A DNA stretch of 64,000 nucleotides from VAXT01 sp038040395 (GCA_038040395.1 JBBPIJ010000014.1:1-64000); one strand, 5' to 3'; numbered from the stretch's first letter, positions 51,210-60,105 are shown. The notes: generated from the sequence alone by a model not told the origin. Numbers and translations: made by a program.

Positions 51210-52226
51210 TCACGCGGCAACTCGCGCACGTCGAATTCGCCACGAGCGCAACAAACTCAACAGCGCGCGCTCTTCGCGATCGAGGCCTTTGGTGCGTGCA
51301 CCGACGATACGCAAATGCCTCGGGCGAAAATCGTCGAGCGTTCGTCCGTCCAGATACTGCTCGACGACTGCGGGGCTGACGTATGACGAGCGGGCGACAG
51401 CTGGTGTATTTCCAAGTCGCTCACCGACTGTGCGCATGACTCCGGCGACGATGCGCTTCGCTTCGGTTTCGGCCTCGGTGGGGCCATGCTCTGCAAGCGC
51501 GATCGCCGCCAGGAGCGTCCCGCCCCACGTTCGGAAATCCTTCGCCGTGAATTCCTCGCCGAAGTGCTCGTTGATGTACTCGTTCAATCGCGCTCCGGTG
51601 AGATTGGCAAGCGAATCCTCGTACCGGTAACGAAAGAGCCGACGGCCGCCGGGCAGCTTGATGAGCTCCTTCATCGCGGCTGCGAGTTCCTCGTCGACGA
51701 CGGCGGTTCGTACCCACACCCGATGCTTGCCGCGGTAGCGGAACGCGATACGGCTCCCGCGCACCGAGACATGGCTCTTGCGCAGCGTCGTGATCCCGAA
51801 AGTCCGGGTCGTGCGCGCGTAGCGCTCGGTGCCGACACGAAACCAGCCGAGATTGATCAGCCGAATCGCGAGGGCGCACGTCCATTCCGGATCGAAAGGC
51901 TCGCGTGCCATGTGCTCGCTCATCGCCTTCCGGAGCGCGGGGAGCCGCTCGGCGAAGCGGACGAGCCGGTCGTACTTCTCCTGCTCCTGCTGCGCCCTGA
52001 ATTCCGGGTGGTAGAGGTATTGCCTCCGGCCCGCTCGGTCGAGGCCAGTCGCCTGGAGCTTCGCCTTCGACCGGGGTGAGATCCAGACGTCGCGCCAGGC
52101 GGGCGGAATCACGAGCTCCTCGATCCGCTCGAGCTTCTCAGGATCGCTGATGCGCGTTCCGCGCGAGTCGACATAGCGAAAACGCCCCTTGCGGCCTTCG
52201 CGCCGCCAGCCCCCTTTCCGTGCCAT
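51210..52226 (-). CDS. DNA topoisomerase IB (poxvirus-like)
   Basis: ATG 52226 gives ~338 residues; a TTG at 52259 is less likely. N-terminal GRFRYVDSRGTRISD and IPPAWRDVWISPRSKAKLQA are typical of bacterial type IB enzymes. Catalytic block: ALAIRLINLGWFRVG, LRKSHVSVRG, FRTWGGTLLAAIAL, and the active-site Tyr in ARSSYVSPAVVEQYL. It relaxes supercoils through a 3'-phosphotyrosine. Confidence 0.92.
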   Translation of the reverse strand: MARKGGWRREGRKGRFRYVDSRGTRISDPEKLERIEELVIPPAWRDVWISPRSKAKLQATGLDRAGRRQYLYHPEFRAQQEQEKYDRLVRFAERLPALRKAMSEHMAREPFDPEWTCALAIRLINLGWFRVGTERYARTTRTFGITTLRKSHVSVRGSRIAFRYRGKHRVWVRTAVVDEELAAAMKELIKLPGGRRLFRYRYEDSLANLTGARLNEYINEHFGEEFTAKDFRTWGGTLLAAIALAEHGPTEAETEAKRIVAGVMRTVGERLGNTPAVARSSYVSPAVVEQYLDGRTLDDFRPRHLRIVGARTKGLDREERALLSLLRSWRIRRARVAA

Positions 52227-52249
52227 GCGAGCCGTGTACCCGAGGGCCG

Positions 52250-52255
52250 TAGGAT
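52250..52255 (+). promoter_or_regulatory. Possible leaderless -10 box of the IDH-like gene
   Basis: TAGGAT lies 7 bp before ATG 52263. Confidence 0.4.
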
Positions 52256-52262
52256 CCAACCC

Positions 52263-53342
52263 ATGGCCGAGACGACGATCGCCGTCCTCGAAGGCGACGA
52301 GACGGGGCAGGAGCTACTCGACGAGGCGCTGCGCGTTCTCGACCCCGATGTGATCGGCTTCGAGGTCGAGCTGGACCGATTCGACCTCTCGCTCGAGTCG
52401 CGGCGCGAGACGGAGAACAAGGTCGTCTACGAAGCGGCGGCGGCGATTCGCGAACACGGGCTGGGGCTAAAAGCCGCGACTGTGACGCCGGAAGGCGCGG
52501 GCGACGTCGGGTCTCCGAACCGCATCTTGCGCGAGGAGATCGGGGGCCGGGTGATCGTGCGCACCGGCCGGCGGATCCCGGGCGTCATCCCGCACGGAGG
52601 CGTGCACGCGCCGATCTCGGTTGTCCGCATGGCCGTCGGCGATGCCTACGGCGCGAAGGAGTGGCGCGAGGGTGAGGGGATGGACGAGGCGGCATTTCGC
52701 ACCGAACGAATCGAGCGCCGGATCTGCCACGGGGTCGCCGAGTTCGCCTTCCAACTCGCCGAGCGGACCGGCGCGAAGGTCTTCGGCGGCCCGAAGTACA
52801 CGGTCAGCCCCGTCTACGAAGGGATGCTCAAGGAGGAGATGGATGCCGCCGCCGAGCGGCACCCGGATGTCCCCTACGAGCCCCAGCTGATCGACGCGAC
52901 TTTTGCGCTGCTGATCGCGACCGCCGGCGACCCGCTCGTGATCCCGTCTCTGAACCGCGACGGGGACATCCTCTCCGACCTCGTCCTCCCGCTCTTTGGG
53001 TCGATCGCGGGCGCGGAGTCGCTACTCGTCGCGTTCGGCGACGACGACCCCGAGCAGATCAGCGCCGTGATGTCCGAGGCCGCCCACGGCACGGCTCCCG
53101 CGCTCCAGGGCAAGAACGTCGCGAACCCGCTGGCGATGATCCTCGCGGCCGCCGCGGTGCTCGCTTACGCGGGCGAGCAGGGCGAGCAGGCATCACGGGC
53201 AATCCGCGAGGCCGCCCTGGAAGCCGTCGCAGATGGCACCCGTACGGCGGATCTCGGCGGCCACGCCGGCACGACCGAGTTCACGGACGAGGTCATCCGG
53301 CGCACGAAGACGAAGCTCCAGGTCTGGTCGACGCTCGCCTAG
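52263..53342 (+). CDS. Isocitrate dehydrogenase (IDH/IPMDH family)
   Basis: 359 residues. The substrate loop SPNRILR fits the isocitrate-type SxNxxxR motif, followed by Arg-rich RVIVRTGRRIPGV. Metal-binding Asp residues lie in DATFALL and NRDGDILSDLVLPLFGS. EAAHGTAPALQGKNVANPLA is the family signature. It oxidises isocitrate or a close 2-hydroxy acid. The cofactor cannot be read with certainty. The stop is shared with the convergent HD-GYP gene (CTAG). Confidence 0.85.
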   Translation: MAETTIAVLEGDETGQELLDEALRVLDPDVIGFEVELDRFDLSLESRRETENKVVYEAAAAIREHGLGLKAATVTPEGAGDVGSPNRILREEIGGRVIVRTGRRIPGVIPHGGVHAPISVVRMAVGDAYGAKEWREGEGMDEAAFRTERIERRICHGVAEFAFQLAERTGAKVFGGPKYTVSPVYEGMLKEEMDAAAERHPDVPYEPQLIDATFALLIATAGDPLVIPSLNRDGDILSDLVLPLFGSIAGAESLLVAFGDDDPEQISAVMSEAAHGTAPALQGKNVANPLAMILAAAAVLAYAGEQGEQASRAIREAALEAVADGTRTADLGGHAGTTEFTDEVIRRTKTKLQVWSTLA

Positions 53343-53923
53343 CTCGCGGCGGCTTGCCAGACGAGCAGGTCGAGCTCGCCTTCGCTCCATGCTTCCGCGA
53401 ACACGCCGACGAGATCCGGGTCGAACTGCGACCCGGCGCACCGACGCAGCTCGTCGAGCGCGTCCGGCGCCTGTCTCGGCGCGCGGTACGGGCGCGTCGA
53501 GGTCATCGCGTCGAACGAGTCCGCCACTGCGAGGATCCGAGCCTCGAGCGGGATCCGCTCCCCGGCACGCCCGCGGGGATAGCCCGCGCCGTCCCAGCGC
53601 TCGTGATGGTGGAGCACGGACGGCAGGATCTCGCGGGGCGCCCCGAGCGAGCGCAGCATGCGCACCCCGGCAGCGGGATGGCGGCGAACCTGGACGAGCT
53701 CTACCTCGGTCAGCGGCCCGTGCTTCAGGAGCACAGCCGGAGGGACGGCGAGCTTCCCGACGTCGTGGAGAAGCGCCCCGAGCCGAAGCACCGAGAGCCG
53801 TTCCTTGTCGAGCTCGATCCGCCTCGCCATCGCCTGCGCAAAGACCGTGACGCGAGATGCATGACCTCTGGCGTACGGGTCACGCGCCTCGATCGCGGCC
53901 GAAAGTTGGGCCAGGCTCCCCAC
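53339..53923 (-). CDS. HD-GYP-type phosphohydrolase
   Basis: 194 residues from GTG 53923. Metal ligands: RDPYARGHASRV, LGALLHDVGKLAVP, RRHPAAGVRML and HHHERWDGAGYP, then ADSFDAMTSTRPYR. This is nearly the complete HD-GYP core without a sensor domain. Such enzymes hydrolyse cyclic di-GMP or related nucleotides. Confidence 0.87.
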   Translation of the reverse strand: MGSLAQLSAAIEARDPYARGHASRVTVFAQAMARRIELDKERLSVLRLGALLHDVGKLAVPPAVLLKHGPLTEVELVQVRRHPAAGVRMLRSLGAPREILPSVLHHHERWDGAGYPRGRAGERIPLEARILAVADSFDAMTSTRPYRAPRQAPDALDELRRCAGSQFDPDLVGVFAEAWSEGELDLLVWQAAAS

Positions 53924-53967
53924 AGACCTCGACTGTTCAAGATTTGCGGTCCGATCCCTCCCTCCGA

Positions 53968-53985
53968 GGCATCGCTTGCGATGCC
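53968..53985. other. Hairpin related to one in repeat element copy 2
   Basis: GGCATCGCTTGCGATGCC is a perfect 8-bp stem. GGCGTCGCTTGCGACGCC at 58880-58897 differs only by one compensatory base pair. It lies between the HD-GYP gene and pntAA; this ~150-bp region contains nothing else clear besides the promoter. Confidence 0.45.
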
Positions 53986-54062
53986 GCCCTCAGGCCGCGG
54001 GGCTCTGCTCCGTGGCCGTCTGCAATGACCGGTCGACCCAATTGACCTCCGACCAGACGCTC

Positions 54063-54068
54063 TAGGAT
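54063..54068 (+). promoter_or_regulatory. Possible leaderless -10 box of the pnt operon
   Basis: TAGGAT lies 8 bp before ATG 54077. A TTGACC at 54042 is 15 bp upstream of it, shorter than the ideal spacing. Confidence 0.38.
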
Positions 54069-54076
54069 CCGCCCTC

Positions 54077-55162
54077 ATGCGGGTCGGCGTACCGAAGGAG
54101 ACGGCGGTGGGCGAGCAGCGGGTTGCGCTCGTGCCCGAGATCGTGGCCAAGCTGGTCTCGTCCGGAATCGACGTTGTGGTCGAGCCCGGTGCCGGCGAGG
54201 CCGCCTCCTTCACCGACGATGCGTTCAAGGAGGCGGGAGCCACGCTCGGGAACCCCTGGGAGGCCGAGGTCGTCGCCAAGGTGCGCATGCCGAGTGACGA
54301 CGAGCTCGCGCGCCTCAGCGAAGGGCAGGTGCTGATCGGCTTCCTGCAGCCGCTGAGCAATCCGCAGGGCATCGAGCGCCTCCGCGAGCGCGGCGTGACC
54401 GCCTTCGCGATGGAGTCGATTCCCCGGATCACCCGCGCCCAGTCGATGGACGCGCTCTCATCGCAAGCGACGGTCTCCGGGTACAAGGCCGTCGTCCTCG
54501 CGGCCGACAGGCTGCCCAAGTTCCTGCCGATGCTGATGACCGCGGCCGGCACGGTTGCCCCAGCGAAGGTGCTCGTAATCGGTGCGGGCGTCGCCGGGCT
54601 CCAGGCGATCGCGACGGCGCGGCGGCTCGGCGCAGTCGTCTCCGGCTTCGACGTGCGGCCCGTCGTGAAGGAGCAGGTCGAGAGCCTCGGGGCCACGTTC
54701 CTCGAGCTCGGCGTCGTCGGCGAGGAGACCGAGGGCGGCTACGCGCGCGAGCTCTCCGAGGAGGAGCAGCGCCGCCAGCAGGAAGCGCTCGAGGCACGGA
54801 TCGGAGACTTCGACGTCGTCGTCACGACGGCTCTCATCCCTGGGCGGCCGGCGCCGAAGCTGATCCCGCAGTCCGCGATCGAGTCGATGCGGCCCGGGTC
54901 GGTGATCGTCGACCTCGCCGCCGAGGCGGGCGGCAACGCCGAGCTCACCCAGGCAGACCGTGACGTCACTCACCAGGGTGTCACGATCCTCGGCCCGACG
55001 AACCTGCCGAGCTCGATGCCCTACCACGCGAGCCAGCTCTACGCGCGCAACGTCTCGGCGCTCGTCCAACACCTCGCACCGGAAGGCGAGCTCGCACTTG
55101 ACTTCGAGGACGAGATCACCGCCGGCGCCTGTGTGACGCGGAAAGAGGAGGTACCCGCGTGA
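54077..55162 (+). CDS. pntAA: NAD(P) transhydrogenase subunit alpha part 1 (NAD-binding)
   Basis: 361 residues: MRVGVPKETAVGEQRVALVP, NAD-binding GAGVAGLQAIATARRLGA, VVTTALIPGRPAPKLI and SVIVDLAAEAGGNAELT. This is domain I (dI) of the proton-translocating transhydrogenase, split from its membrane part as in many actinobacteria. First gene of an overlapping operon (GTGA-type overlap with the next gene at 55159-55162). Confidence 0.94.
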   Translation: MRVGVPKETAVGEQRVALVPEIVAKLVSSGIDVVVEPGAGEAASFTDDAFKEAGATLGNPWEAEVVAKVRMPSDDELARLSEGQVLIGFLQPLSNPQGIERLRERGVTAFAMESIPRITRAQSMDALSSQATVSGYKAVVLAADRLPKFLPMLMTAAGTVAPAKVLVIGAGVAGLQAIATARRLGAVVSGFDVRPVVKEQVESLGATFLELGVVGEETEGGYARELSEEEQRRQQEALEARIGDFDVVVTTALIPGRPAPKLIPQSAIESMRPGSVIVDLAAEAGGNAELTQADRDVTHQGVTILGPTNLPSSMPYHASQLYARNVSALVQHLAPEGELALDFEDEITAGACVTRKEEVPA

Positions 55163-55455
55163 GCTATCAGCTGGTCACCGAGATCACGATTCTCGTGCTG
55201 GCCGCCTTCGTCGGGTTCGAGGTGATCTCGAAGGTGCCGACGCTGCTGCACACGCCGCTCATGTCGGGCACGAACGCGATCCACGGAATCGTGATCGTCG
55301 GCGCGATCGTCGTCATGGGCGCTCCCCACCCCGGGCTCTTCATGCGCCTCGTCTCGTTCGTCGCGGTGATCCTCGCCACGGCGAACGTCGTCGGCGGCTT
55401 CGTCGTCACCGACCGGATGCTCGAGATGTTCAAGAAGCGGCCCGACGCCTCTTGA
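55159..55455 (+). CDS. pntAB: NAD(P) transhydrogenase subunit alpha part 2 (membrane)
   Basis: 98 residues from GTG 55159. Membrane helices: ITILVLAAFVGFEVISKVP, AIHGIVIVGAIVVMGA and FVAVILATANVVGGFVV. GTNAIHGI is conserved in PntAB. It provides half of the proton channel. Confidence 0.93.
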   Translation: MSYQLVTEITILVLAAFVGFEVISKVPTLLHTPLMSGTNAIHGIVIVGAIVVMGAPHPGLFMRLVSFVAVILATANVVGGFVVTDRMLEMFKKRPDAS

Positions 55456-56846
55456 GCACGACTACAGCCAACCTGCTCTACCTGATCACGATCGCAGCGT
55501 TCATCCTCGCGCTGCGTTTCCTCTCCTCCCCGCGGCATGCGCGCTTCGGCGTTCAGATCGGAGCCGCCGGGATGGTCTGGGCGATCCTCGTCACGCTCGC
55601 CCTGGACGAGGTCGTGACCGGGTGGTGGTGGATGGCCGCCGGCGTGCTGATCGGCTCGGTGATCGGAGTCGTCGGGGCGAAGCGGGTGAAGATGACCGCG
55701 ATGCCGCAGATGGTGGCGCTGTTCAACGGCGTCGGCGGCGGCGCAGCAGCCCTCATCTCGCTGGTCGAGTTCCACGGCGTCTGGGCCCACTCGAGCGACG
55801 TCGGCGTCGAGCGCGGGATCGCAACGGTGTTCTCGGCGCTCGTCGGATCGATCTCGTTCGCGGGCTCGCTCGTCGCCTTCGCGAAGCTCCAGGAGCTCGT
55901 CAGCGGACGGCCGATCACGTATCCGGCACAGCAGGTCGGGAACGCGCTGCTGTTCCTCGGGTCGATCGCCCTCGCAGTCGTCGCGATGGGGTCGGTGGAG
56001 TTCTGGCTGCTCGCGGGGGCGATCGGGGCGGCGGCACTGTTCGGGATCGTCTTCGTGCTCCCGATCGGCGGCGCCGACATGCCCGTCGTGATCTCGCTGC
56101 TGAACGCGTTCACCGGCCTGGCGGCGGCCGCGACCGGCTTCGTGCTCCACTCGAACGTCCTGATCGTGAGCGGCATGCTCGTCGGCGCTTCGGGAACGCT
56201 GCTGACGACGCTGATGGCGCGGGCGATGAACCGCTCGCTGGCGAACGTCCTCTTCGGCGCGTTCGGGAAGGTCGTGGCAACTCCTGGCGGAGGGGCCGCG
56301 GGAGGCGACGGTGCCGACGTGCGGTCGGTGACGGCCGACGACGTCGCGGTCATGCTCGCGTTCGCGCGCCGCGTCGTCTTCGTCCCGGGGTACGGCCTCG
56401 CGGTCGCCCAGGCACAGCACGACGTGCGGAACCTAGCGGAGCTGCTCGAGGAGAGAGGCGTGGACGTCCGCTACGCGATCCACCCGGTGGCGGGCCGCAT
56501 GCCGGGCCACATGAACGTCCTGCTCGCAGAGGCAAACGTCCCCTACGACGAGCTTTTCGAGATGGACACGATCAACCCGGAGTTCCCGCAGACCGACGTC
56601 GTGGTCGTCGTCGGCGCGAACGACGTCGTCAACCCGGCGGCGCGCAACCAGCCCGGGAGCCCGATCTACGGGATGCCGATCCTCGACGTGGACAAGGCCC
56701 AGAACGTCGTCGTCGTGAAGCGCAGCATGTCGCCGGGGTTCGCCGGGATCGACAACCCGCTCTTCTATGACCCGAAGACCGTGATGCTCTTCGACGACGC
56801 GAAGGCGGCGATGGAGAAGCTGATCGCCGCCGTCAAGTCCGTTTGA
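55452..56846 (+). CDS. pntB: NAD(P) transhydrogenase subunit beta
   Basis: 464 residues from TTG 55452, overlapping pntAB as TTGA. N-terminal membrane domain (MTAMPQMVALFNGVGGGAAA, GADMPVVISLLNAFTGLAAA) and C-terminal NADP-binding domain (VPGYGLAVAQAQHDVRNL, RMPGHMNVLLAEANVPYDEL, VGANDVVNPAAR). It links proton motive force to NADPH formation, which would serve thioredoxin reductase and biosynthesis. Confidence 0.95.
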   Translation: MSTTTANLLYLITIAAFILALRFLSSPRHARFGVQIGAAGMVWAILVTLALDEVVTGWWWMAAGVLIGSVIGVVGAKRVKMTAMPQMVALFNGVGGGAAALISLVEFHGVWAHSSDVGVERGIATVFSALVGSISFAGSLVAFAKLQELVSGRPITYPAQQVGNALLFLGSIALAVVAMGSVEFWLLAGAIGAAALFGIVFVLPIGGADMPVVISLLNAFTGLAAAATGFVLHSNVLIVSGMLVGASGTLLTTLMARAMNRSLANVLFGAFGKVVATPGGGAAGGDGADVRSVTADDVAVMLAFARRVVFVPGYGLAVAQAQHDVRNLAELLEERGVDVRYAIHPVAGRMPGHMNVLLAEANVPYDELFEMDTINPEFPQTDVVVVVGANDVVNPAARNQPGSPIYGMPILDVDKAQNVVVVKRSMSPGFAGIDNPLFYDPKTVMLFDDAKAAMEKLIAAVKSV

Positions 56847-57802
56847 CTTCGGTTCCCTTCCTCTCCGGGCGACACGTCGATGCTGCTGTGTCGCCCGAGC
56901 GCGCACTCGAGGCCGTTCGCGATGCCTTCGTCGCCTACGCGCGCGGCGAGTGGTCGATGCCGCCGAAGGTCTACGTGCCGGCCTACCCGGCGGGGGATTT
57001 CCGCGCGATGCCTGCACTCGGCGCGGGCCATGCGTCGCTGAAGTGGGTCACGTCCTTTCCGCGCAACCCCGAGCGGGGGCTGCCGACCGTGACGGGTCTC
57101 GTCCTGCTCTCGGACGCATCGAACGGGATGTTGCGAGCCGTGCTCGACGCGGCCGCGGTCACCGCGCTGCGCACGGGTGCCGCGGCGGTGCTGGCGGCCG
57201 AGACTCTGGGCCGCGCGAATGCCCAGACCGCAGCAGTCGTTGGCACCGGAGTGAACGGACAAGCCGCGGCGCGCACGTTCCTGGCGCGAGGCCGCGACGT
57301 GGCGTTGTACGACGTCGACCCGGCGCGGGCCGAGATCGCAGTGGCCAACCTCAATACTTTGCAACAGTCTGTTGCAAAGTCGGTTGGGCTCGAGGAGGCG
57401 CTGGCCGCGGACCTGCTCGTGACGATGACGCCCGGCCACGAGATCTTGCTCCCCGAGGGCTCGCTTCGTCCCGGCCAGCACGTGAGCCTGATGGGCGCCG
57501 ACGGCCCCGGGAAGGCGGAGATCGCCGTCGAGGAGCTTCTCCGCGCCCACATTTTCGCGGACGACTGGGAGCAGGCGAGCCACAACGGGGAGCTCGTCCA
57601 TGCGGTCGAAGCGGGCGTATTGGAACGCGAGCAAGTGACCGAGCTTGGGCAAGTACTCACCGGCGAGGCCGCGGGCCGCGAGAGCGACGAGGAGATCACC
57701 GTCTTCGACTCGACCGGGCTCGCGATTCAGGACCTAGCGATCGCCCTCGCCGCGGTGGCGAAGGCCGACGAGATGGACGTCCCGACGATCGAACTCTCCT
57801 AG
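56843..57802 (+). CDS. Ornithine cyclodeaminase / mu-crystallin family dehydrogenase
   Basis: 319 residues from TTG 56843 (TTGA overlap with pntB). MPALGAGHASLKWVTSFPRN, DAAAVTALRTGAAAVLAAE and NAD-binding VVGTGVNGQAAARTFLARG are family motifs. Known members act on ornithine, alanine, ketimines or similar. The exact substrate cannot be read from sequence. Its coupling to the transhydrogenase suggests an NADPH-linked amino-acid or ketimine reaction. Confidence 0.85.
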   Translation: MTSVPFLSGRHVDAAVSPERALEAVRDAFVAYARGEWSMPPKVYVPAYPAGDFRAMPALGAGHASLKWVTSFPRNPERGLPTVTGLVLLSDASNGMLRAVLDAAAVTALRTGAAAVLAAETLGRANAQTAAVVGTGVNGQAAARTFLARGRDVALYDVDPARAEIAVANLNTLQQSVAKSVGLEEALAADLLVTMTPGHEILLPEGSLRPGQHVSLMGADGPGKAEIAVEELLRAHIFADDWEQASHNGELVHAVEAGVLEREQVTELGQVLTGEAAGRESDEEITVFDSTGLAIQDLAIALAAVAKADEMDVPTIELS

Positions 57803-57823
57803 TCCCGATCAGAATGTCTATGC

Positions 57824-58297
57824 ATGCGCCCCGCGATCGCAATCGCTCTGCTCCTCGGGGTAACGGGCTGTAGCTTCGGGCAGACGAAGCCGGCCCAGGT
57901 CGATGCGAAGATCACTGCTCGCATCGAGCGCTGCACACAGCGCTTCCTCGACCGCGTCAAGGGCTACGACAGGGCTCAGTTACGAAGCTACATCGAGACT
58001 GCGTACTGCGGGAAGTTCGCGCGCAAGGGATGGGTCTACGCCGACGGCACGCTGAGCATCAAGGCTCACGTCTGGCTGGTGAACGGCTACGCGTGCTCGG
58101 CGGGGGAGTCGACTCCGGGAGGGGGGACCAGGACGATCCCCTGCGACCCGCGCGCGGCGGCGCTGGATCCGCTCGAGTGCGGCATCCTCCACAACGTCAG
58201 GCGCCACGAAGTGCGGGCGTACATCCGGCAGCTCAAGCGCACACAGAAGGTGAGATGCGACGATGGAACACCGCTCGACAAGCTCGGTGTTACTTAA
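57824..58297 (+). CDS. Putative lipoprotein of unknown function
   Basis: 157 residues with lipobox LGVTGCSF after a short hydrophobic signal. The mature part has six Cys residues (ERCTQ, AYCGK, YACSAG, IPCDP, LECGI, VRCDD), suggesting disulfides outside the membrane. No family recognised. It follows the OCD gene by 21 bp and could be co-transcribed. Confidence 0.65.
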   Translation: MRPAIAIALLLGVTGCSFGQTKPAQVDAKITARIERCTQRFLDRVKGYDRAQLRSYIETAYCGKFARKGWVYADGTLSIKAHVWLVNGYACSAGESTPGGGTRTIPCDPRAAALDPLECGILHNVRRHEVRAYIRQLKRTQKVRCDDGTPLDKLGVT

Positions 58298-58354
58298 CCG
58301 AGAAGTCATGCGAATCGACGGTAGGCTTTTCTCGACCCGAGGAGAGGAGCACTA

Positions 58355-58756
58355 ATGAAGGGCAAGATCGTGCACGTGGAGATCCCGGCGGGGGACACCC
58401 AGAGGGCGATGAAGTTCTGGGGCGAGCTCACCGGCTGGAAGTTCCAGAACTACGCCGAAGGTGCCGAAGGTGCGCCCGAGTACAACATGTTCGAGGGCGA
58501 GCCGGGCGGGGCGATCTATCCGTCCCGTGATGGCGAGACCGGCATCATGGTCTACCTCGAGACCGACGACATCGACGCGGAGCTCGGGCGCATTCGCGAC
58601 CTCGGCGGCAACGTCGACGAGAAGATGCCCGTCCCGAGCATGGGCTGGTTCGCGCAAGGGAAGGACACAGAGGGCAACCCGTTTGCCGTCTGGCAGGCCG
58701 ACGACAGCGCCCCGGTGCCCGAAGGCATGGGCGCGCAGTCCGCTTCCTCGAACTAG
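58355..58756 (+). CDS. VOC-superfamily (glyoxalase/bleomycin-resistance-like) protein
   Basis: 133 residues with GAGGAGAGG ribosome site. IVHVEIPAGDTQRAMKFWGE and VYLETDDIDAELGRIRDLGG are the paired beta-alpha-beta-beta-beta modules. FAQGKDTEGNPFAVWQ is the typical end. It may be an enzyme or a ligand-binding protein. The stop is directly followed by repeat element copy 2. Confidence 0.85.
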   Translation: MKGKIVHVEIPAGDTQRAMKFWGELTGWKFQNYAEGAEGAPEYNMFEGEPGGAIYPSRDGETGIMVYLETDDIDAELGRIRDLGGNVDEKMPVPSMGWFAQGKDTEGNPFAVWQADDSAPVPEGMGAQSASSN

Positions 58757-58758
58757 CT

Positions 58759-58980
58759 AGGAGGGTTTGGCGGAATGTTGCTCGCCGCCGGGGCGCGATG
58801 GTCGTTCCGAGGGCGCGGACGCAGAGAGCACCCAGGCTAGTGCCTGGGTGCTCCTGAGGACCCGCCCTCGGGGCGCTGAGGCGTCGCTTGCGACGCCGAC
58901 TCAAAGGCCCTGGCGGCTTTGCCGGCAGGGCCGTCTTCGACGCGCCCCGGCGGCTCAGCCATATTTCGTCAAACCCTCCT
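58759..58980. repeat. Structured inverted-repeat element, copy 2 (222 bp)
   Basis: It starts aggagggtttggcg and ends tttcgtcaaaccctcct. Relative to copy 1 (35933-36095) it is inverted. CCGAGGGCG (58807-58815) pairs with CGCCCTCGG (58863-58871), a base-swapped version of copy 1's stem. The apical hairpin 58826-58853 (GAGCACCCAGGC / GCCTGGGTGCTC) differs in sequence from copy 1 but pairs fully. Extra hairpins lie at 58880-58897 and 58906-58932. Its right end contributes the last codons and stop of the oxidoreductase gene. Confidence 0.8.
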
Positions 58981-60099
58981 GAGCAAGCGACCGGGGTCGA
59001 ATAGCTGGAGCTCTGGCGCGGGGCGACCGAGGATCGCCCCCGCCACGAGCTCGCCACAGGCGAGCCCGAGCACGTTGCCGTGCCCTGAGTAGCCGGCCGC
59101 AACCCACACGCCGTCCCGGCCGGGAACCTTCCCGGCGAGCGGCAGGCGGTCGTCGATCGCTCCGAAGATGCCTGACCAGCGGTGCGCGACCCGAGGGGGC
59201 TCGCCCAGCAGCTGCTCCGCAAAGCCCTCGAGCGCTTCCTGGACCGCATCCGTGAGCGCCTCGTCGCCCGTGTACTCGTGGTCGAGGCTGACGTCGCGGC
59301 GCCCACCGAGCACGAGATTGCCTTCCGGAGTCTGCTGCCAGTAATCGAAGCCGTGCCGCGCGTAGTGCGGGCACGGGAAGAGGATCCGATCCAGCGGCTC
59401 GGTCACGATCACCTGCCCGCGCACCGGCCGAATGACCTCGTCCAGCGCCGGCACGAGCCCGCGCGTGTATCCGTCGGTTGCGATCACGACCTGATCTGCG
59501 TCCAGCTCGTTCAGCGACTCGACCCTGCTCTCTTCGACGATCTCGGCGCCGGCCCCCACGGCTCGGGCGGCGAGCCGTCGCACCCAGCGCGCAGGCTGGA
59601 GCGCGCCGTCGGTCGGGTGGCGGATCGCACCCCGGTAGAGGTCGTCCAGCGGCGGATCGAACCGGTCGACCCACTCCGCGGCGAAGCCGTCCTCTCGTAG
59701 CGCCTCGAACTCCGCGCGCACCTCCGCCAGCTCCTCCTCGTCGGTGAGGCGCAGGCTGCCGACCCGGCGCAGCGCGTCTCCGGCGAGCTCCTCCATCCGG
59801 TCGAGATAGCGCTCGCTCAGGCGCCAGAGCTCCTTCGCGCGGTCAGGCCCGAGCTCGCGCCGAGCCACGTCGTACGGCAAGGCTCCGCCGCGGAGCGCAA
59901 AGCCTCCGTTCCGGCCGCTCGCGCCCCAGGCGACCCGCCGCGCGTCGTGCAGGCGCACGCGCAACCCGCCCTCGGCGAGGGCGAGCGCAGCCGCGCAGCC
60001 GGTGACCCCCGCTCCGACGACGGCGACGTCCACGCGCCCGTCGCGGAGCGGAGCGGCAATCGGCTCGGACGGCTCCGAGAGCCAGTACGACTCGGTCAT
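58969..60099 (-). CDS. FAD-dependent oxidoreductase (DAO family)
   Basis: 376 residues. N-terminal dinucleotide fold VDVAVVGAGVTGCAAALALA; RRVAWGASGRNGGFALRGGA is typical of DAO/GabB-like oxidases (FAD attachment zone); GYSGHGNVLGLACGELVA is the C-terminal FAD motif. It likely oxidises an amine or amino acid; the substrate is unknown. The final codons AGG AGG GTT TGA lie inside the end of repeat element copy 2. Confidence 0.88.
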   Translation of the reverse strand: MTESYWLSEPSEPIAAPLRDGRVDVAVVGAGVTGCAAALALAEGGLRVRLHDARRVAWGASGRNGGFALRGGALPYDVARRELGPDRAKELWRLSERYLDRMEELAGDALRRVGSLRLTDEEELAEVRAEFEALREDGFAAEWVDRFDPPLDDLYRGAIRHPTDGALQPARWVRRLAARAVGAGAEIVEESRVESLNELDADQVVIATDGYTRGLVPALDEVIRPVRGQVIVTEPLDRILFPCPHYARHGFDYWQQTPEGNLVLGGRRDVSLDHEYTGDEALTDAVQEALEGFAEQLLGEPPRVAHRWSGIFGAIDDRLPLAGKVPGRDGVWVAAGYSGHGNVLGLACGELVAGAILGRPAPELQLFDPGRLLRRV

Positions 60100-60105
60100 G
60101 TCTCG

